From Pectobacterium wasabiae CFBP 3304 (GTDB lineage: Bacteria; Pseudomonadota; Gammaproteobacteria; Enterobacterales; Enterobacteriaceae), in NCBI RefSeq assembly GCF_001742185.1, contig NZ_CP015750.1:868001-932000 (forward strand): a stretch of DNA of 64,000 nt, in the 5' to 3' direction. The notes beneath the pieces were generated by a model, which made no database searches, was not told the origin of the DNA, and was given only the letters and a program-made list of their open reading frames with translations. Below, piece by piece: positions 37,592-47,050 of this stretch. The translations under genes were made by a program, and so were the position numbers. Numbering within the stretch: position 1 is the first letter of the stretch; the number at the start of each line of letters is the position of its first letter.

Positions 37592-38322
37592 TTCTCTTCC
37601 TTAAGCACAGATGCGATGAATACCGAGAAAAACATACCGCCGACACCGGCAATAGCGATGGCGCCTTCTATCTTGAAGTAGGTCAATAGCATCGACAGCA
37701 GCAGAGAGAACAGGACGCCAGAAAAAGTGCTGATCTTCTTGATCATCGGTACAACGATGGTGATGAACGTGGCAACAATAGAGTAATCAAGGTGATACTT
37801 ATCCAAGTCAGGCACCGAAGACGCCATGAGCACACCGAGGATGCTGAAGATATTCCAAAAAACATAAAAGGTAAAACCCGCACCGATTAAATAACTGGCG
37901 CTGACATTGTTCTTTCGATCTTTCTTTTCACTGAGCGCAAAGAGTTCATCTGATAATAAAAAACCAATAGGCAGTCGTTTTCTTAATTTTAAGGTTGAAA
38001 CATATTCGCGTAGCGTCAGACCATATATCAGGTGCTGTGCGGTGATAAAAAACACGGAGATTAATAGCGTCGCAACATTCGCCCCGGACATGAGTAAGCC
38101 CAGCGAAACGAGCTGCGCTGCCCCCGCGAAAATAATCGCTGACATCCCGATACTTTGCCCGACGGATAATCCCGATTGAATAGCCATCGAACCAGCAAGA
38201 ATCCCCCAGGGCACAACTGATAAACAGAGAGGAAGCATTTCAACCACGCCGGTCATAAAGTGCTTCCACGGGCTAATCGCGTCTTTTGATGACGACGATG
38301 AACGGGCTACGGTGTTTTCCAT
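37588..38322 (-). CDS. azlC: AzlC-family branched-chain amino acid permease
   Basis: About 244 residues with multiple membrane segments; the AzlC signature is seen in LSVVPWGILAGSMAIQSGLS and IIFAGAAQLVSLGLL, then HLIYGLTLREYVS. I prefer the ATG at 38322, which has AAGG shortly upstream; an in-frame ATG at 38340 adds 6 residues without a good ribosome-binding site. It forms a pair with azlD, and a regulator of the AraC family lies just upstream on the same strand. Confidence 0.85.
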   Translation of the reverse strand: MENTVARSSSSSKDAISPWKHFMTGVVEMLPLCLSVVPWGILAGSMAIQSGLSVGQSIGMSAIIFAGAAQLVSLGLLMSGANVATLLISVFFITAQHLIYGLTLREYVSTLKLRKRLPIGFLLSDELFALSEKKDRKNNVSASYLIGAGFTFYVFWNIFSILGVLMASSVPDLDKYHLDYSIVATFITIVVPMIKKISTFSGVLFSLLLSMLLTYFKIEGAIAIAGVGGMFFSVFIASVLKEEK

Positions 38323-38507
38323 ATAACCTTGCACTACCATAAATAAATCGATAGCGGAAAATTAACAAAACGCCTTTTAATAGTATTGGATAAAGTTGCT
38401 GCGCCTCAGAATAGAGAACGAGCCTATTCATACCCTCAATAACCCGAGTTTCAGGACAAAAACGTTAACGTTTTGAACAACGCACAGGCAACTTGAAGTA
38501 TGACAGG

Positions 38508-39344
38508 TTATACGTTGCCTTTAGCAAACTCCCCTGGCGTCAACCCCAACGAATTTTTGAAATGACGATGAAAGTGGCTTTGATCGGTAAAACCACACTG
38601 CACCGACACATCAAGAATAGTATTGCCTTTACGTAATAGATCTTTCGCCTTACGCAGACGTGCCTGAATCAAATAAGCGTGGGGCGTAATACCGACTACT
38701 GCCTTAAATTGTCGTAAGAAGTGCCACACGCTAAGCTCGGCGAGAGCTGCCAGTTCAACAAGAGCCAGTTCTCTCTCGGGATAGCTGTCTATAAAGGCTT
38801 TAACATTCAGTATATTTTGAGTCGCAACGGGAAGTATTTGTGGCGTCAGGCGAGTCTTGCTATAGCGCATCGTCAGCCAGGTTAATGACGACAGCAGCAG
38901 CGTTTCTTTCAATAACATATTGCCCGGCTGAGCAAGCATATTGAAGGTCATGAGCAGTTGTTCAGCCAATCCGGGATCGTGCACCACCGCATCGGGAAAC
39001 CACGGAACGGAATCTTTAGTGCGGTGAATATCCTGATTAATCGAGCGAAAAAGATCGGGATGCGGATAAATGGCCCGATAGGCCCAGCCAGTGTCTACCT
39101 CAGAACTGCCCGTATGCACATCGTCCGCATTCACCAGAATGATGTCACCTTTGGGCGCAACGTGCTCTGCACCAGAGCGATAAAAGCGTTGAGCGCCCTG
39201 CTCAATCACGCTGATGCAATAAGTATCATGAACATGACGAGGAAAGCGCTGCTGGTAGTACTGCGCCTGCAACATATCCAGACCGCCGAGTGCTTCAAGG
39301 TGTCTGAAGTTTGTCTGCTCTTGCGCAACCGGCTTTTTATGCAC
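38508..39344 (-). CDS. AraC-family transcriptional regulator
   Basis: 278 residues: an N-terminal cupin-like sensing domain (FPRHVHDTYCISVIEQGAQR and the HTGSS/W-A-YRAIYP segment) and a C-terminal double HTH (LALVELAALAELSVWHFLRQ; then ILDVSVQCGFTDQSHFHRHF). This layout is common for regulators sitting next to small AzlCD or LysE-type exporters, so it may control azlCD 185 bases downstream on the same strand. The effector is unknown. Confidence 0.85.
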   Translation of the reverse strand: MHKKPVAQEQTNFRHLEALGGLDMLQAQYYQQRFPRHVHDTYCISVIEQGAQRFYRSGAEHVAPKGDIILVNADDVHTGSSEVDTGWAYRAIYPHPDLFRSINQDIHRTKDSVPWFPDAVVHDPGLAEQLLMTFNMLAQPGNMLLKETLLLSSLTWLTMRYSKTRLTPQILPVATQNILNVKAFIDSYPERELALVELAALAELSVWHFLRQFKAVVGITPHAYLIQARLRKAKDLLRKGNTILDVSVQCGFTDQSHFHRHFKNSLGLTPGEFAKGNV

Positions 39345-39481
39345 GCGTTAACCCTCTTATCATTTGTACAAAATTGCTCAGGCAGAAAAATAATAGGCGA
39401 TCTTCATCATCCAGAAACGGTGTACCTGTTTCACTGATTCTATCAGAAGCGGACTCACATCCCCATGCTGGAAAAAACAGC

Positions 39482-39510
39482 AAAAAAAGCCAGCGACAAA
39501 AGCCGCTGGC
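39482..39510 (-). terminator. Terminator after the chemoreceptor gene
   Basis: Stem GCCAGCG and CGCTGGC with an 8-base loop, followed on the minus strand by seven T residues. It lies about 55 bases after the chemoreceptor stop. Confidence 0.8.
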
Positions 39511-39564
39511 GATCGATGATACATCTCTGTCTTTTTTACCGCTCTGGCTTTTTTACCAACAGGA

Positions 39565-41184
39565 TTACATCAGATGAAAACGGGACACGCCAAGATTCAA
39601 CCGCTCAGCCTGCTGCTCCAGCGATGCGGCAGACGAGGAGGCTTCCAGCACCAACGTCGCGTTTTGTTGCGTGACTCGATCCATTTCTGATATTGCTAAC
39701 GACACCTGATTGATGCCGCTGCTTTGTTCATCGGAAGCCAGCGCGATCTCATTCATGATTCGAGTAACGTTATTAATTTCCGCGACAATCTCACCCATCG
39801 CTTTACCCGCTTCGGATGCCAGCGTCGTTCCCTCCGTTACTCTGGCTTCGGATTCTTTAATCAACGCGGCAATTTCTGTTGCAGCGTTAGCCGCACGCTG
39901 TGCCAGACTACGTACTTCTCCTGCAACCACCGCGAATCCTTTGCCCTGCTCGCCTGCTCTGGCGGCTTCAACCGCCGCATTAAGCGCCAGAATATTGGTC
40001 TGGAATGCAATCCCATTAATGAGCGAGATAATCTCAGAAATTTTATCTGAACTCTTGGCAATGCCGGCCATAGAACCGACAACCTGTTCCACAATATCGC
40101 CACCGTTCACCGCTTTAGATGACGTATCCGTCGCTGCCTTGCTGGCATGATGCGCATTATCAGTATTCTGCTTCACCGCTGCGGTGAGCTGTTCCATGCT
40201 GGCTGCCGTTTCCGCCAGCGCTGCGGCCTGCTGTTCCGTCCGGGCGGATAAGTCGGTATTACCGACAGCAATTTTTGTCGAACTGCTGTGAATCGACTCC
40301 GCACTATCACGCACCGAGCCAACGGTCTCTGAGAGTGAATCCTGCATTTGCTGGATATTGTCCCCCAAAATACCAATTTCATTTCTTCCCACATCCACAC
40401 TCGTGCGCGTTAAATCTCCCTGCGCGATCGCTTGTATACGCGACACCCAATACTGTATTGGATTAATAATGACCCGGCGAATTAATAAGAACGTCATACC
40501 GGTTAACACGATGGCAAGAATAAACGCCCCCGTCATGAGCGTATATCCCAGCGTTGAATGTCTGTCGGCCGTCACATTAATATTTTTTGCCATCTCAACC
40601 CGATAAAGGTAAGACGCTTTCAGCGGCACGTCATACTCATCGTCCAACTTAGACAGGGTGGTCGACTCAAACGCATTGAGTTCGTCAACATTGCCCCGTT
40701 TCGCTATATCAAACATCGGCTTGATACCCCGCTCGACATAATCGCTATAGCGTGCTTTCAGTTCATTATCACGTGCTTGTTCAACGTCAGCGCGAACCGC
40801 TCTATTTTGATATCCGTTAAACATTTGCTGCGACATCGCCAGCCGTTCTTCGGCGGCTTTCATACTGGCGTTGTAACTGTCCGTAAGACCATTATGTAAG
40901 TGGTTCACCGCATGCAGCAAATTCATACGTGCCGCACGCATATGATTCGCGCTATCAACTAACTCCATCCGAACGTTCAATTCCAGCGTTGATTCATTTA
41001 ATGACAATTCTGCTTGCTTCAAAAAATAGGATGATGTTGCGACAGCCAGGGCAAAGAGCAGTAAAACACCAGAAAAAACAACGATAAAAAGAGGTGTTAG
41101 CTTAATATTATGTACCCCGGGGGCGGACCGCCAGGATTCTGGTTTTTCGTAAAGCGCTATTGACTGATACGGTACATCGCTCAT
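39565..41184 (-). CDS. Methyl-accepting chemotaxis protein
   Basis: 539-residue transmembrane chemoreceptor. A first membrane segment lies near residues 31-52 ([20 protein letters not shown]), then a helical periplasmic ligand domain of about 150 residues of the Tar/Tsr four-helix type, a second segment near 210-232, a HAMP domain ([20 protein letters not shown]) and the signalling hairpin with [20 protein letters not shown]. It ends in GVSRFHLM without the NWETF-type CheR-docking pentapeptide, so it would depend on other receptors for efficient methylation. Ligand unknown. Isolated gene with a long AT-rich upstream region. Confidence 0.93.
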   Translation of the reverse strand: MSDVPYQSIALYEKPESWRSAPGVHNIKLTPLFIVVFSGVLLLFALAVATSSYFLKQAELSLNESTLELNVRMELVDSANHMRAARMNLLHAVNHLHNGLTDSYNASMKAAEERLAMSQQMFNGYQNRAVRADVEQARDNELKARYSDYVERGIKPMFDIAKRGNVDELNAFESTTLSKLDDEYDVPLKASYLYRVEMAKNINVTADRHSTLGYTLMTGAFILAIVLTGMTFLLIRRVIINPIQYWVSRIQAIAQGDLTRTSVDVGRNEIGILGDNIQQMQDSLSETVGSVRDSAESIHSSSTKIAVGNTDLSARTEQQAAALAETAASMEQLTAAVKQNTDNAHHASKAATDTSSKAVNGGDIVEQVVGSMAGIAKSSDKISEIISLINGIAFQTNILALNAAVEAARAGEQGKGFAVVAGEVRSLAQRAANAATEIAALIKESEARVTEGTTLASEAGKAMGEIVAEINNVTRIMNEIALASDEQSSGINQVSLAISEMDRVTQQNATLVLEASSSAASLEQQAERLNLGVSRFHLM

Positions 41185-41709
41185 TTTTACATCCGTCGAG
41201 TTATTCAGAAAGTTGCTGTGAAGTAAATTTCAGGTAAGTAATAAAAAATAAAACACCACCACATGTTACATATTAATTAAAGATTGTGACAACCTGCGTT
41301 AAATGCAAGAAAAAAAATAGTAACCTATAAAAAATAATTTTATCTATAAGATCATCATCACAAAAAAACGTCATTTTAACGATAATGATTTCAATTAAAA
41401 ACAATTCATAATGTGAATAATTACATGCAGTTATTTAGCAACCCAGTTAATTTCTTTGCGTTACGATTTATTATTAGTATAGAAACACATTCACAGAATT
41501 GTTTAATTTTAATGACAATAGATTTCATCCTAATATTCAATGTTGAGTATTAAATCATCGTTACTTTAGCAATCGCTGAATACCCCCCTCTGCGAGCATA
41601 ATCCCTCTCCTGTCTTCTACTTTCTTTTGCGAAGCCGCGCGCAGGCTTATCACATCGTTCAATTTTCAGAGAAATAAGCGGATATATTTCATTCTCGACC
41701 AATAACGAT
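41185..41709. other. AT-rich intergenic region upstream of the chemoreceptor
   Basis: About 525 bases, strongly AT-rich between 41,200 and 41,560. No coding frame is supported. It should carry the chemoreceptor promoter; I looked for a sigma-28 element but could not place a convincing one. Confidence 0.45.
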
Positions 41710-41740
41710 GTTGACATCCGTCAACAATTGAATTTACCAT
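41710..41740 (+). promoter_or_regulatory. Putative promoter with overlapping inverted repeat
   Basis: GTTGAC and GTCAAC form an inverted repeat (41710-41725) that contains a perfect -35 TTGACA (41711-41716); a possible -10 TACCAT lies 18 bases on (41735-41740). It sits 15-45 bases before the HicA-like gene, an arrangement usual for autoregulated toxin-antitoxin operons. Confidence 0.4.
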
Positions 41741-41754
41741 GGCTCTCTATAGCG

Positions 41755-41982
41755 ATGAAAAAACATCCAAATAAGCACATTCAAGCAGCTATTGAATACG
41801 CATTAGCGCAGGGCTGGCGTTTTTATTCTAGTAGTGGGCATGCATTTGGCAGGCTTGTCTGCGGTACTCCGAACCACAGTACTCACATGATGAGTATTTG
41901 GTCCACGCCATCAGTCCCAGAAAACCACGCAAAGCAAATCCGCCGCAACGTCGATAGCTGTCTGGCAATGCAGAAACAATAG
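41755..41982 (+). CDS. HicA-like small protein (possible toxin)
   Basis: 75 residues from the ATG at 41755 (a TTG at 41728 in frame is less likely). The sequence HIQAAIEYALAQGWRF, then SSSGHAFGRLVC and STPSVPENHAKQIRR resembles the double-stranded-RNA-binding-like fold of HicA mRNA interferases, with the key GH in the GSH position. It is followed 28 bases later by a gene with an HTH domain, so the two may form a toxin-antitoxin pair. Activity is inferred from resemblance only; some relatives of this kind are not toxic. Confidence 0.6.
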   Translation: MKKHPNKHIQAAIEYALAQGWRFYSSSGHAFGRLVCGTPNHSTHMMSIWSTPSVPENHAKQIRRNVDSCLAMQKQ

Positions 41983-42010
41983 AAGATACATACGGTTTAG
42001 CGAGGAATTT

Positions 42011-42568
42011 ATGACAACGTATCACTTTTCTCTCACGCTATCGGGCGTTTCTGCAGATACCATAGGACTGGAGGATGCGCTTTTTTCCAGCGGCTGTGAC
42101 GATGCTCTGGTCTGCTTTTATGGCAACGCTGTCTATCTCGAATTTGATCGAGAAAGCCCCCTTTTTTCTACCGCAGTCATCAGCGCTATTCATGACATTG
42201 AGTCCGCAGGTATCCAGGCAAACGTCCACTCCGTCGATGCAGCCTGGGTTGGGATCAGTGATATCGCGGCCTTATCCGCGCTATCGCGTCAAGCCATTGC
42301 GCTTCTCAAAGATGGAAAACGTGGCGCGGGCGATTTTCCCTCTCCGGTTCAACGCTTACGTGGTACATCGCCGCTATGGGAATGGAGTGATGTCGCCGAC
42401 TGGCTAGCTAAACAAAAAAAAATACCACAGGAATTAGCCGACAACGCCCAGGAGCTTGCCACGATTAATCTGGCCTTGCAGATACGCAATGCACACCAGC
42501 AGGACGAATTAGCACGTTATTGTGCATTACTCAGCGAGGGTAAATTATTACGTGAACACTGCCGCTGA
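42011..42568 (+). CDS. HTH-domain protein, possible antitoxin/regulator
   Basis: 185 residues, not recognised as a named protein. The middle section WVGISDIAALSALSRQAI, then GAGDFPSP and SPLWEWSDVADWLAK is the AlpA/MerR-like winged HTH layout often found in excisionase-like proteins and antitoxins. The N-terminal 80 residues form an unassigned alpha-beta domain and the C-terminus is helical. AGGAATTT precedes the ATG. It is paired with the HicA-like gene upstream; the inverted repeat at 41710 is a candidate site for it. Confidence 0.6.
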   Translation: MTTYHFSLTLSGVSADTIGLEDALFSSGCDDALVCFYGNAVYLEFDRESPLFSTAVISAIHDIESAGIQANVHSVDAAWVGISDIAALSALSRQAIALLKDGKRGAGDFPSPVQRLRGTSPLWEWSDVADWLAKQKKIPQELADNAQELATINLALQIRNAHQQDELARYCALLSEGKLLREHCR

Positions 42569-42628
42569 TATCTCTTTGCCGCAAACTATCAGCGAAAAAC
42601 CAAAAGGCGATAAGCAGGTCAGCACCAT

Positions 42629-42657
42629 AAAAAAAACCAGCGAGAGAACTCGCTGGT
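42629..42657 (-). terminator. SgrS terminator
   Basis: Stem ACCAGCGAG and CTCGCTGGT with a 4-base loop, followed on the minus strand by at least seven T residues. The long U tail is also the Hfq-binding site in SgrS. Confidence 0.9.
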
Positions 42658-42701
42658 TGGTGAAACATCACCATTACTCAGAATACGTTTCCTCACACCA
42701 C

Positions 42702-42866
42702 CTAGAGCCAATGCCGATATTCGTCGTCGGACATGTCGTTCAGGTGCCACTGCGTCGCCTGCTGCAACAGTGCGATTCGCTGCTGGGCAGACATCCATCG
42801 CAACCACGTCGCTTTACAGGTCGATAAGTAGGTTTGATAGAACTGGGACAAACGGGAAATCGCCAT
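42702..42866 (-). CDS. sgrT: SgrT peptide encoded in SgrS
   Basis: 54-residue peptide that in E. coli binds and inhibits the glucose permease EIICB-Glc. RLSQFYQTYLST and ATWLRWMSAQQRIALLQQ correspond to E. coli RQFYQHYFTAT and LCWLRWLSVPQRLTMLEG. The ATG has a very strong AAGGAGGT 5-6 bases upstream, much better than in E. coli. Both ends extend beyond the 43-residue E. coli SgrT. The stop lies shortly before the mRNA-pairing region. Confidence 0.92.
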   Translation of the reverse strand: MAISRLSQFYQTYLSTCKATWLRWMSAQQRIALLQQATQWHLNDMSDDEYRHWL

Positions 42867-42956
42867 GAGCCACCTCCTTTATTTCCTTGTTGAAAAGTAT
42901 CGACGTAATATAGGGAAAGATAAATTGATGACTTTAGTGCAGGGAGTTCCTCTTTT

Positions 42957-44615
42957 ATGTCTTCTCCTCGATTGCAACAACAGTTCATCCGCCTGTGGCA
43001 ACACTTTCAGGGGCAAACCACCGATACCACGCTGCAAGAACTGACCGGGGTACTTAACTGCTCACGCCGCCATATCCGCTCGTTATTGAACGCAATGCAG
43101 CAAGAAGGCTGGCTCATCTGGCAGGCAGAAGCTGGGAGAGGAAAACGTTCGCAGCTCTCCTTTGTGTACACCGGATTAGCGCTACAGCAGCAGCGTGCCG
43201 AAGATCTGCTGGAACAGGATCGTATTGAGCAACTGGTGCAACTGGTCGGTGACAAAGAAGCGGTGCGCCAGATGCTACTCTCTCACCTTGGGCGAAGTTT
43301 CCGGCAAGGCAAGCACATTCTGCGCATCCTCTATTACCGCCCGTTAGGCAATTTACTGCCAAGTTCAGCACTGCGGCGTTCAGAAATGCATATTGCGCGA
43401 CAAATTTTTAGCGGATTAACCAACATAAATGAGGAAAATGGGGAACTGAAACCCGATCTGGCTCATCATTGGCAGCAATTATCTCCCTTGCACTGGCGCT
43501 TTTATCTGCGTCCGGCAATCCGTTTCCATCACGGTCGTGAACTCACGATGGACGACATCACCACATCGTTATCGCGCCTCGCTCCGCTTCCGCTCTTTTC
43601 CCATATTGAAGCGGTGACCTCACCGATGCCGTTTGTGATTGATATCAAGCTGAGCAGCCCAGATAAATGGCTACCGTGGCTCCTGGCCAGCGTACACGCC
43701 ATGATCCTGCCGCAAGAGTGGCAAACGCTGCCGAATTTTGCACAGCACCCGATTGGCACCGGGCCTTACGCGGTGGTACGCAATAACAGCAGCCAGTTGA
43801 AAATCCGGGCTTTCGATGACTATTTTGGCTATCGGGCGCTGATTGATGAGGTCAACATCTGGGTCTTACCGGATGAACCGGAAGAAATGCCAGTGTCTGT
43901 CCAATTCCAGTCTGATGAGTCTCATCATGAACAGTTGGAAAGTAGAATGGAGGAAGGCGGTTATTTCCTGTTATTCGACAAGCGCTCGCAGTTGAACCAA
44001 CGCCCAGAGGTTCAGCAATGGCTCAGACAGGTATTTAACCCTATTTCGCTGCTCAGCCATGCCAATACCAGCAACCAGCGCGACTGGTCGCCCGCCTATA
44101 GCCTGCTGCCACGCTGGCATCACCATCATCCCGATACGCCACAGTCCATTCCTGAAGGGCTAACAGAAGTCACGCTTACGTTCTATCAGGAACATCCGGA
44201 GTATCGGATATTAAGCGAGATTATGCGCACACTGCTGGCGCAACAGGGCATCACCCTGCATGTTCAGATCATCAGCTACGAAGACTGGTATCAGGGCAAT
44301 GCCGCAAGCGATATCTGGTTTGGTAGCCTGAATTGTTACCTGCCGCTCGAATTCTCTCTATTCGCCATGCTCTATGAGCTGCCACTGGTGCAACATTGCC
44401 TGAACGACGACCTGGGCACGGACGCACAGCAGTGGCGTAACCATACGTTGCCGATGGCGGAATGGTGTGAAAAGCTCATCAAGAGCGGGCAACTGCATCC
44501 GTTACTGCATCACTGGCTGCAACTTCAAGGGCAGCGCAGCATGCGCGGCGTCAGGATGAACATGCTGGGCTGGTTTGATTTTAAATCCGCCTGGTTCGCG
44601 CCGCCGGAACGCTGA
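42957..44615 (+). CDS. sgrR: Transcriptional regulator SgrR
   Basis: Activator of sgrS under glucose-phosphate stress. 552 residues: an N-terminal winged HTH ([20 protein letters not shown], then [19 protein letters not shown]) fused to a solute-binding-protein-like domain of the SBP_bac_5 type ([19 protein letters not shown] onward). The C-terminus [20 protein letters not shown] matches E. coli. Its final 28 bases recur exactly 2.25 kb downstream (46843-46870). Confidence 0.96.
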   Translation: MSSPRLQQQFIRLWQHFQGQTTDTTLQELTGVLNCSRRHIRSLLNAMQQEGWLIWQAEAGRGKRSQLSFVYTGLALQQQRAEDLLEQDRIEQLVQLVGDKEAVRQMLLSHLGRSFRQGKHILRILYYRPLGNLLPSSALRRSEMHIARQIFSGLTNINEENGELKPDLAHHWQQLSPLHWRFYLRPAIRFHHGRELTMDDITTSLSRLAPLPLFSHIEAVTSPMPFVIDIKLSSPDKWLPWLLASVHAMILPQEWQTLPNFAQHPIGTGPYAVVRNNSSQLKIRAFDDYFGYRALIDEVNIWVLPDEPEEMPVSVQFQSDESHHEQLESRMEEGGYFLLFDKRSQLNQRPEVQQWLRQVFNPISLLSHANTSNQRDWSPAYSLLPRWHHHHPDTPQSIPEGLTEVTLTFYQEHPEYRILSEIMRTLLAQQGITLHVQIISYEDWYQGNAASDIWFGSLNCYLPLEFSLFAMLYELPLVQHCLNDDLGTDAQQWRNHTLPMAEWCEKLIKSGQLHPLLHHWLQLQGQRSMRGVRMNMLGWFDFKSAWFAPPER

Positions 44616-44616
44616 G
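44589..44616 (+). repeat. 28-bp direct repeat, copy 1 (sgrR 3' end)
   Basis: Bases coding the last residues (AWFAPPER) and stop of sgrR, ending one base past the stop. An exact copy lies at 46843-46870 on the same strand. After one mismatch, three more bases match. Confidence 0.95.
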
Positions 44617-44666
44617 TACCGTTGAAAAAGGTGCGGGGCACGTTGAATCGCCCCGCACCCCGCGGT

Positions 44667-45596
44667 CTATTTTTGCAATTGCATCCGTAAGAAATGTTCG
44701 ACGTCGACCGTCTCGTAACCATTGCGTTCATTGAACGTGCCGGATTTGTCCCACCACATGCCCTCTCCCAAAGCAAACGCAGCCCGATAGTGCGCCATTG
44801 CGTCATCTGGGGCCACCTTCAGATCCTTGCGCAATTTGTCCAGAGTCCATAGTGTCTTCTCAAAGACCTTCCCTGTGACACGTTCAACGACATCGGCAAG
44901 TTGCCCGTATGAAATAGTGTCACCTGCCACGTAGACCACCTCATTAGCCCGTCGTGGTTCAGCCAACAAAATTTCAGTCGTGAGCCAGCCAATATCTTCG
45001 GGGATCGTCACGGTCACTTGCGTATCCCAACTTCCCAGACCGTGAAGGATTCCGTGCTCCAGATCCACCACGCCGAAGACGGGTTCAAACAGGAAACTCG
45101 TGAACATACCAGTCGAAACAATCACCCATTCGGTACTCCGTTGGCTACGTAGCAGTTGTCTCACGTCGTATTGTTCATCAAAAACCGGATGGCCGCTTTT
45201 TCGACCCACAACGTCATAATCAACACCGAATTGCCAAGGGAAATAGCGCGCGACGTTGGCAGCCAACACCGATCTGGTTATTTTCATCTGAGTGCCTGGC
45301 CCCGCTACGAACCCCGAACAGTTCAATACCGTCTTATAATTCCTGAAAAGCTCGGTTAGAGCATGTTCATCAGAGGCCAGATCGAACCCGATAACGTCAA
45401 CCCCTAGTGCACGGAGTTCGGTCAGTGTTGCCATCCCGTGCTCCGACGGATCGTTAACGGTGTCCGGCGAGACGAGTGCCGTGACCGACAACGGCAAGGT
45501 TCGCGCACGCGGTGCAAGAGCACGCAATACCGCCATACCGAGTTGCCCTGCGCCAAGCACAAGAATATCTTTCAACGCTGTTCCGCTATCATTCAC
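44667..45596 (-). CDS. NmrA-like NAD(P)-binding oxidoreductase
   Basis: 309 residues with an N-terminal Rossmann motif (ILVLGAGQLGMAVLRALAP). GFVAGPGTQMKITRS, the FPWQFGVDYDVVG segment and VYVAGDTISYGQLADVVERV resemble the NmrA/isoflavone-reductase-like atypical short-chain family. These use NAD(P)H on aromatic or small substrates or act as redox sensors; the substrate cannot be told. Divergent from a LysR gene, 271 bases apart, the usual sign of control by that regulator. Both lie inside a 28-bp direct repeat. Confidence 0.8.
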   Translation of the reverse strand: MNDSGTALKDILVLGAGQLGMAVLRALAPRARTLPLSVTALVSPDTVNDPSEHGMATLTELRALGVDVIGFDLASDEHALTELFRNYKTVLNCSGFVAGPGTQMKITRSVLAANVARYFPWQFGVDYDVVGRKSGHPVFDEQYDVRQLLRSQRSTEWVIVSTGMFTSFLFEPVFGVVDLEHGILHGLGSWDTQVTVTIPEDIGWLTTEILLAEPRRANEVVYVAGDTISYGQLADVVERVTGKVFEKTLWTLDKLRKDLKVAPDDAMAHYRAAFALGEGMWWDKSGTFNERNGYETVDVEHFLRMQLQK

Positions 45597-45867
45597 GCCT
45601 TAACTCCTTCACAATTTCAAATTATCGCTATCATAGGGAATAGTGAACGCCCCATGTAGTCAGTGTGCTAACACGCCTTTTGTCCGATACTGCTTGTCAG
45701 AATAAGGACATTCAAAGATCGAGTGTCATGTTATACAAAAATGCGCAGATGATAAGATTCCGCCAGCTCACTTCATAATTTGAAAAAATCAAACGATAAG
45801 GTGATATGGCTGCTAACACGGCAGTACGCCTTACACGTTTCATCGCAAAATGGGGAGACATCATCGT

Positions 45868-46773
45868 ATGGATCGGTTTCAGGCCATGGAGACATTTATC
45901 CGAGTGGTCGATGCGGGTAGTTTCAAAAAAGCGGCGGAAACAATGCATGTTCTGCCATCCACCGTCACCCGCAGCATCAAAGAACTCGAATCACATCTCG
46001 GCGCTCGGTTACTCAACCGAACGACGCGAGCACTCAGTATTACGGATATTGGCCTGCGCTATTACGACAGTTGCAAAGCGATCTTGCGGGATGTGCACGC
46101 GGCGGAAAGCGTAACGGCACAGCAAAAGGAGGAACTACAGGGAACGATCAGAATCGGGGCGACACCTTCTCTGGTCAAAAATTTCCTGATCCCGGCACTG
46201 CCGGACTTCTGTGAGCGTCATCCGGGAATAAGGTTGGACTTCCATCTGGGTGATGCCACTGTCGATATTGTCCAGCAGGGTATTGATTGTGTCATCAGAA
46301 CCGGAGAACCCCCGTTATCACGACTGGCCGCACGACGTCTCGGGGCGTTCCATTGGACTATCTGCGCTTCCCCACGCTATCTCGAACAACATGGATACCC
46401 CACAACGTTGGACTCGCTCAAAGATCATGTCGCAGTGGGCTATATCCACAGCCGGGCAGCTCGTTCAATTAGTTGGGGGTTTCACGATGAAGCTCACACC
46501 GTAGCGATTCCGCTAGCAGGACAGATCAGCGTAAATGACACCGATGCCTATCTCGCCGCGGGTGTAGCGGGTCTGGGTCTACTACGCATTGCCAGTTATA
46601 TGGTACGCCAGCAACTCTCTGATGGACATCTTGTCCGGCTGCTTCCTGATCTCGAAGCACCACGTGAACCTATTTTCATCCTCTACCCGCAAAGCCGCCA
46701 CCTCTCGCCAGCTATCCGCGCCTTTATCGACTGGTGTACCGCACTAATCGAGCAGGAGGCAGTGAAATGGTGA
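45868..46773 (+). CDS. LysR-family transcriptional regulator
   Basis: 301 residues. The N-terminal winged HTH reads METFIRVVDAGSFKKAAETM and PSTVTRSIKELESHLGARLL; the C-terminal effector domain follows (GTIRIGATPSLVKNFLIPAL). It belongs to the CrgA/AaeR-like group that often regulates a divergent oxidoreductase, here the NmrA-like gene. I chose the ATG at 45868 (MDRFQAMETF); an in-frame ATG at 45850 adds 6 residues. Confidence 0.88.
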   Translation: MDRFQAMETFIRVVDAGSFKKAAETMHVLPSTVTRSIKELESHLGARLLNRTTRALSITDIGLRYYDSCKAILRDVHAAESVTAQQKEELQGTIRIGATPSLVKNFLIPALPDFCERHPGIRLDFHLGDATVDIVQQGIDCVIRTGEPPLSRLAARRLGAFHWTICASPRYLEQHGYPTTLDSLKDHVAVGYIHSRAARSISWGFHDEAHTVAIPLAGQISVNDTDAYLAAGVAGLGLLRIASYMVRQQLSDGHLVRLLPDLEAPREPIFILYPQSRHLSPAIRAFIDWCTALIEQEAVKW

Positions 46774-46842
46774 ATGTCCACAAACAGGACAACAGAGTTC
46801 ATTACGTTAAGCGAGATTGTGCCTGTACTGTGGAGTATTCAA

Positions 46843-46870
46843 GCCTGGTTCGCGCCGCCGGAACGCTGAG
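46843..46870 (+). repeat. 28-bp direct repeat, copy 2
   Basis: Exact copy of the sgrR 3' end, with no sgrR coding sequence before it. It lies directly upstream of the thiB riboswitch, so it restores the sgrR-thiB junction on the far side of the NmrA-LysR insert. Confidence 0.95.
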
Positions 46871-46909
46871 AACCTTTCACTGCCCGACTTAACCCTTTAC
46901 AATGAGTCG

Positions 46910-46993
46910 TTCTCAACGGGGTGCGGAAAATTTTTCGCTGAGAAGATACCCGTCGAACCTGATCCGGTTAATACCGGCGAAGGGATTTGAGAG
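46910..46993 (+). ncRNA. TPP riboswitch (THI element)
   Basis: Thiamine pyrophosphate aptamer upstream of thiB. Conserved blocks are present in order: GGGGTGC, CGCTGAGA, ATACCC, GAACCTGATC, then GGTTAATACCGGCGAAGGGA. Helix P1 is closed by TCTCAA (46911-46916) and TTGAGA (46987-46992). TPP binding is expected to lower thiBPQ expression, as in E. coli. Confidence 0.96.
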
Positions 46994-47050
46994 TGCGGCT
47001 TATTGCTGCCTCGAAGTCCTTTGCCACCCTATGATTCTCAGGAGTGCAAA

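Larger units (their letters stand above)
42629..42900 (-). ncRNA. sgrS: SgrS small RNA (glucose-phosphate stress)
   Basis: Hfq-dependent sRNA that base-pairs with ptsG and other sugar-transport mRNAs during phosphosugar stress. It lies divergent from sgrR, as in all enterics. The 3' part retains the pairing core: GTGTGA, then CTGAGTAATGGTG, then a TTTCACC segment, against E. coli GTGTGACTGAGTATTGGTG. It ends in a hairpin with a U tract (42629-42657). The 5' end is placed from a TATATT -10 at 42907-42912. It encodes SgrT. Size about 270 bases is estimated. Confidence 0.9.

Noticed and set aside
41185..41600. Sigma-28 promoter for the chemoreceptor
   Set aside because: No stretch close enough to the TAAAGTTT-N11-GCCGATAA pattern could be placed with confidence.
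42522..42827. 101-codon plus-strand frame across the sgrS region
   Set aside because: Antisense to sgrS/sgrT; it runs through the SgrS terminator hairpin.
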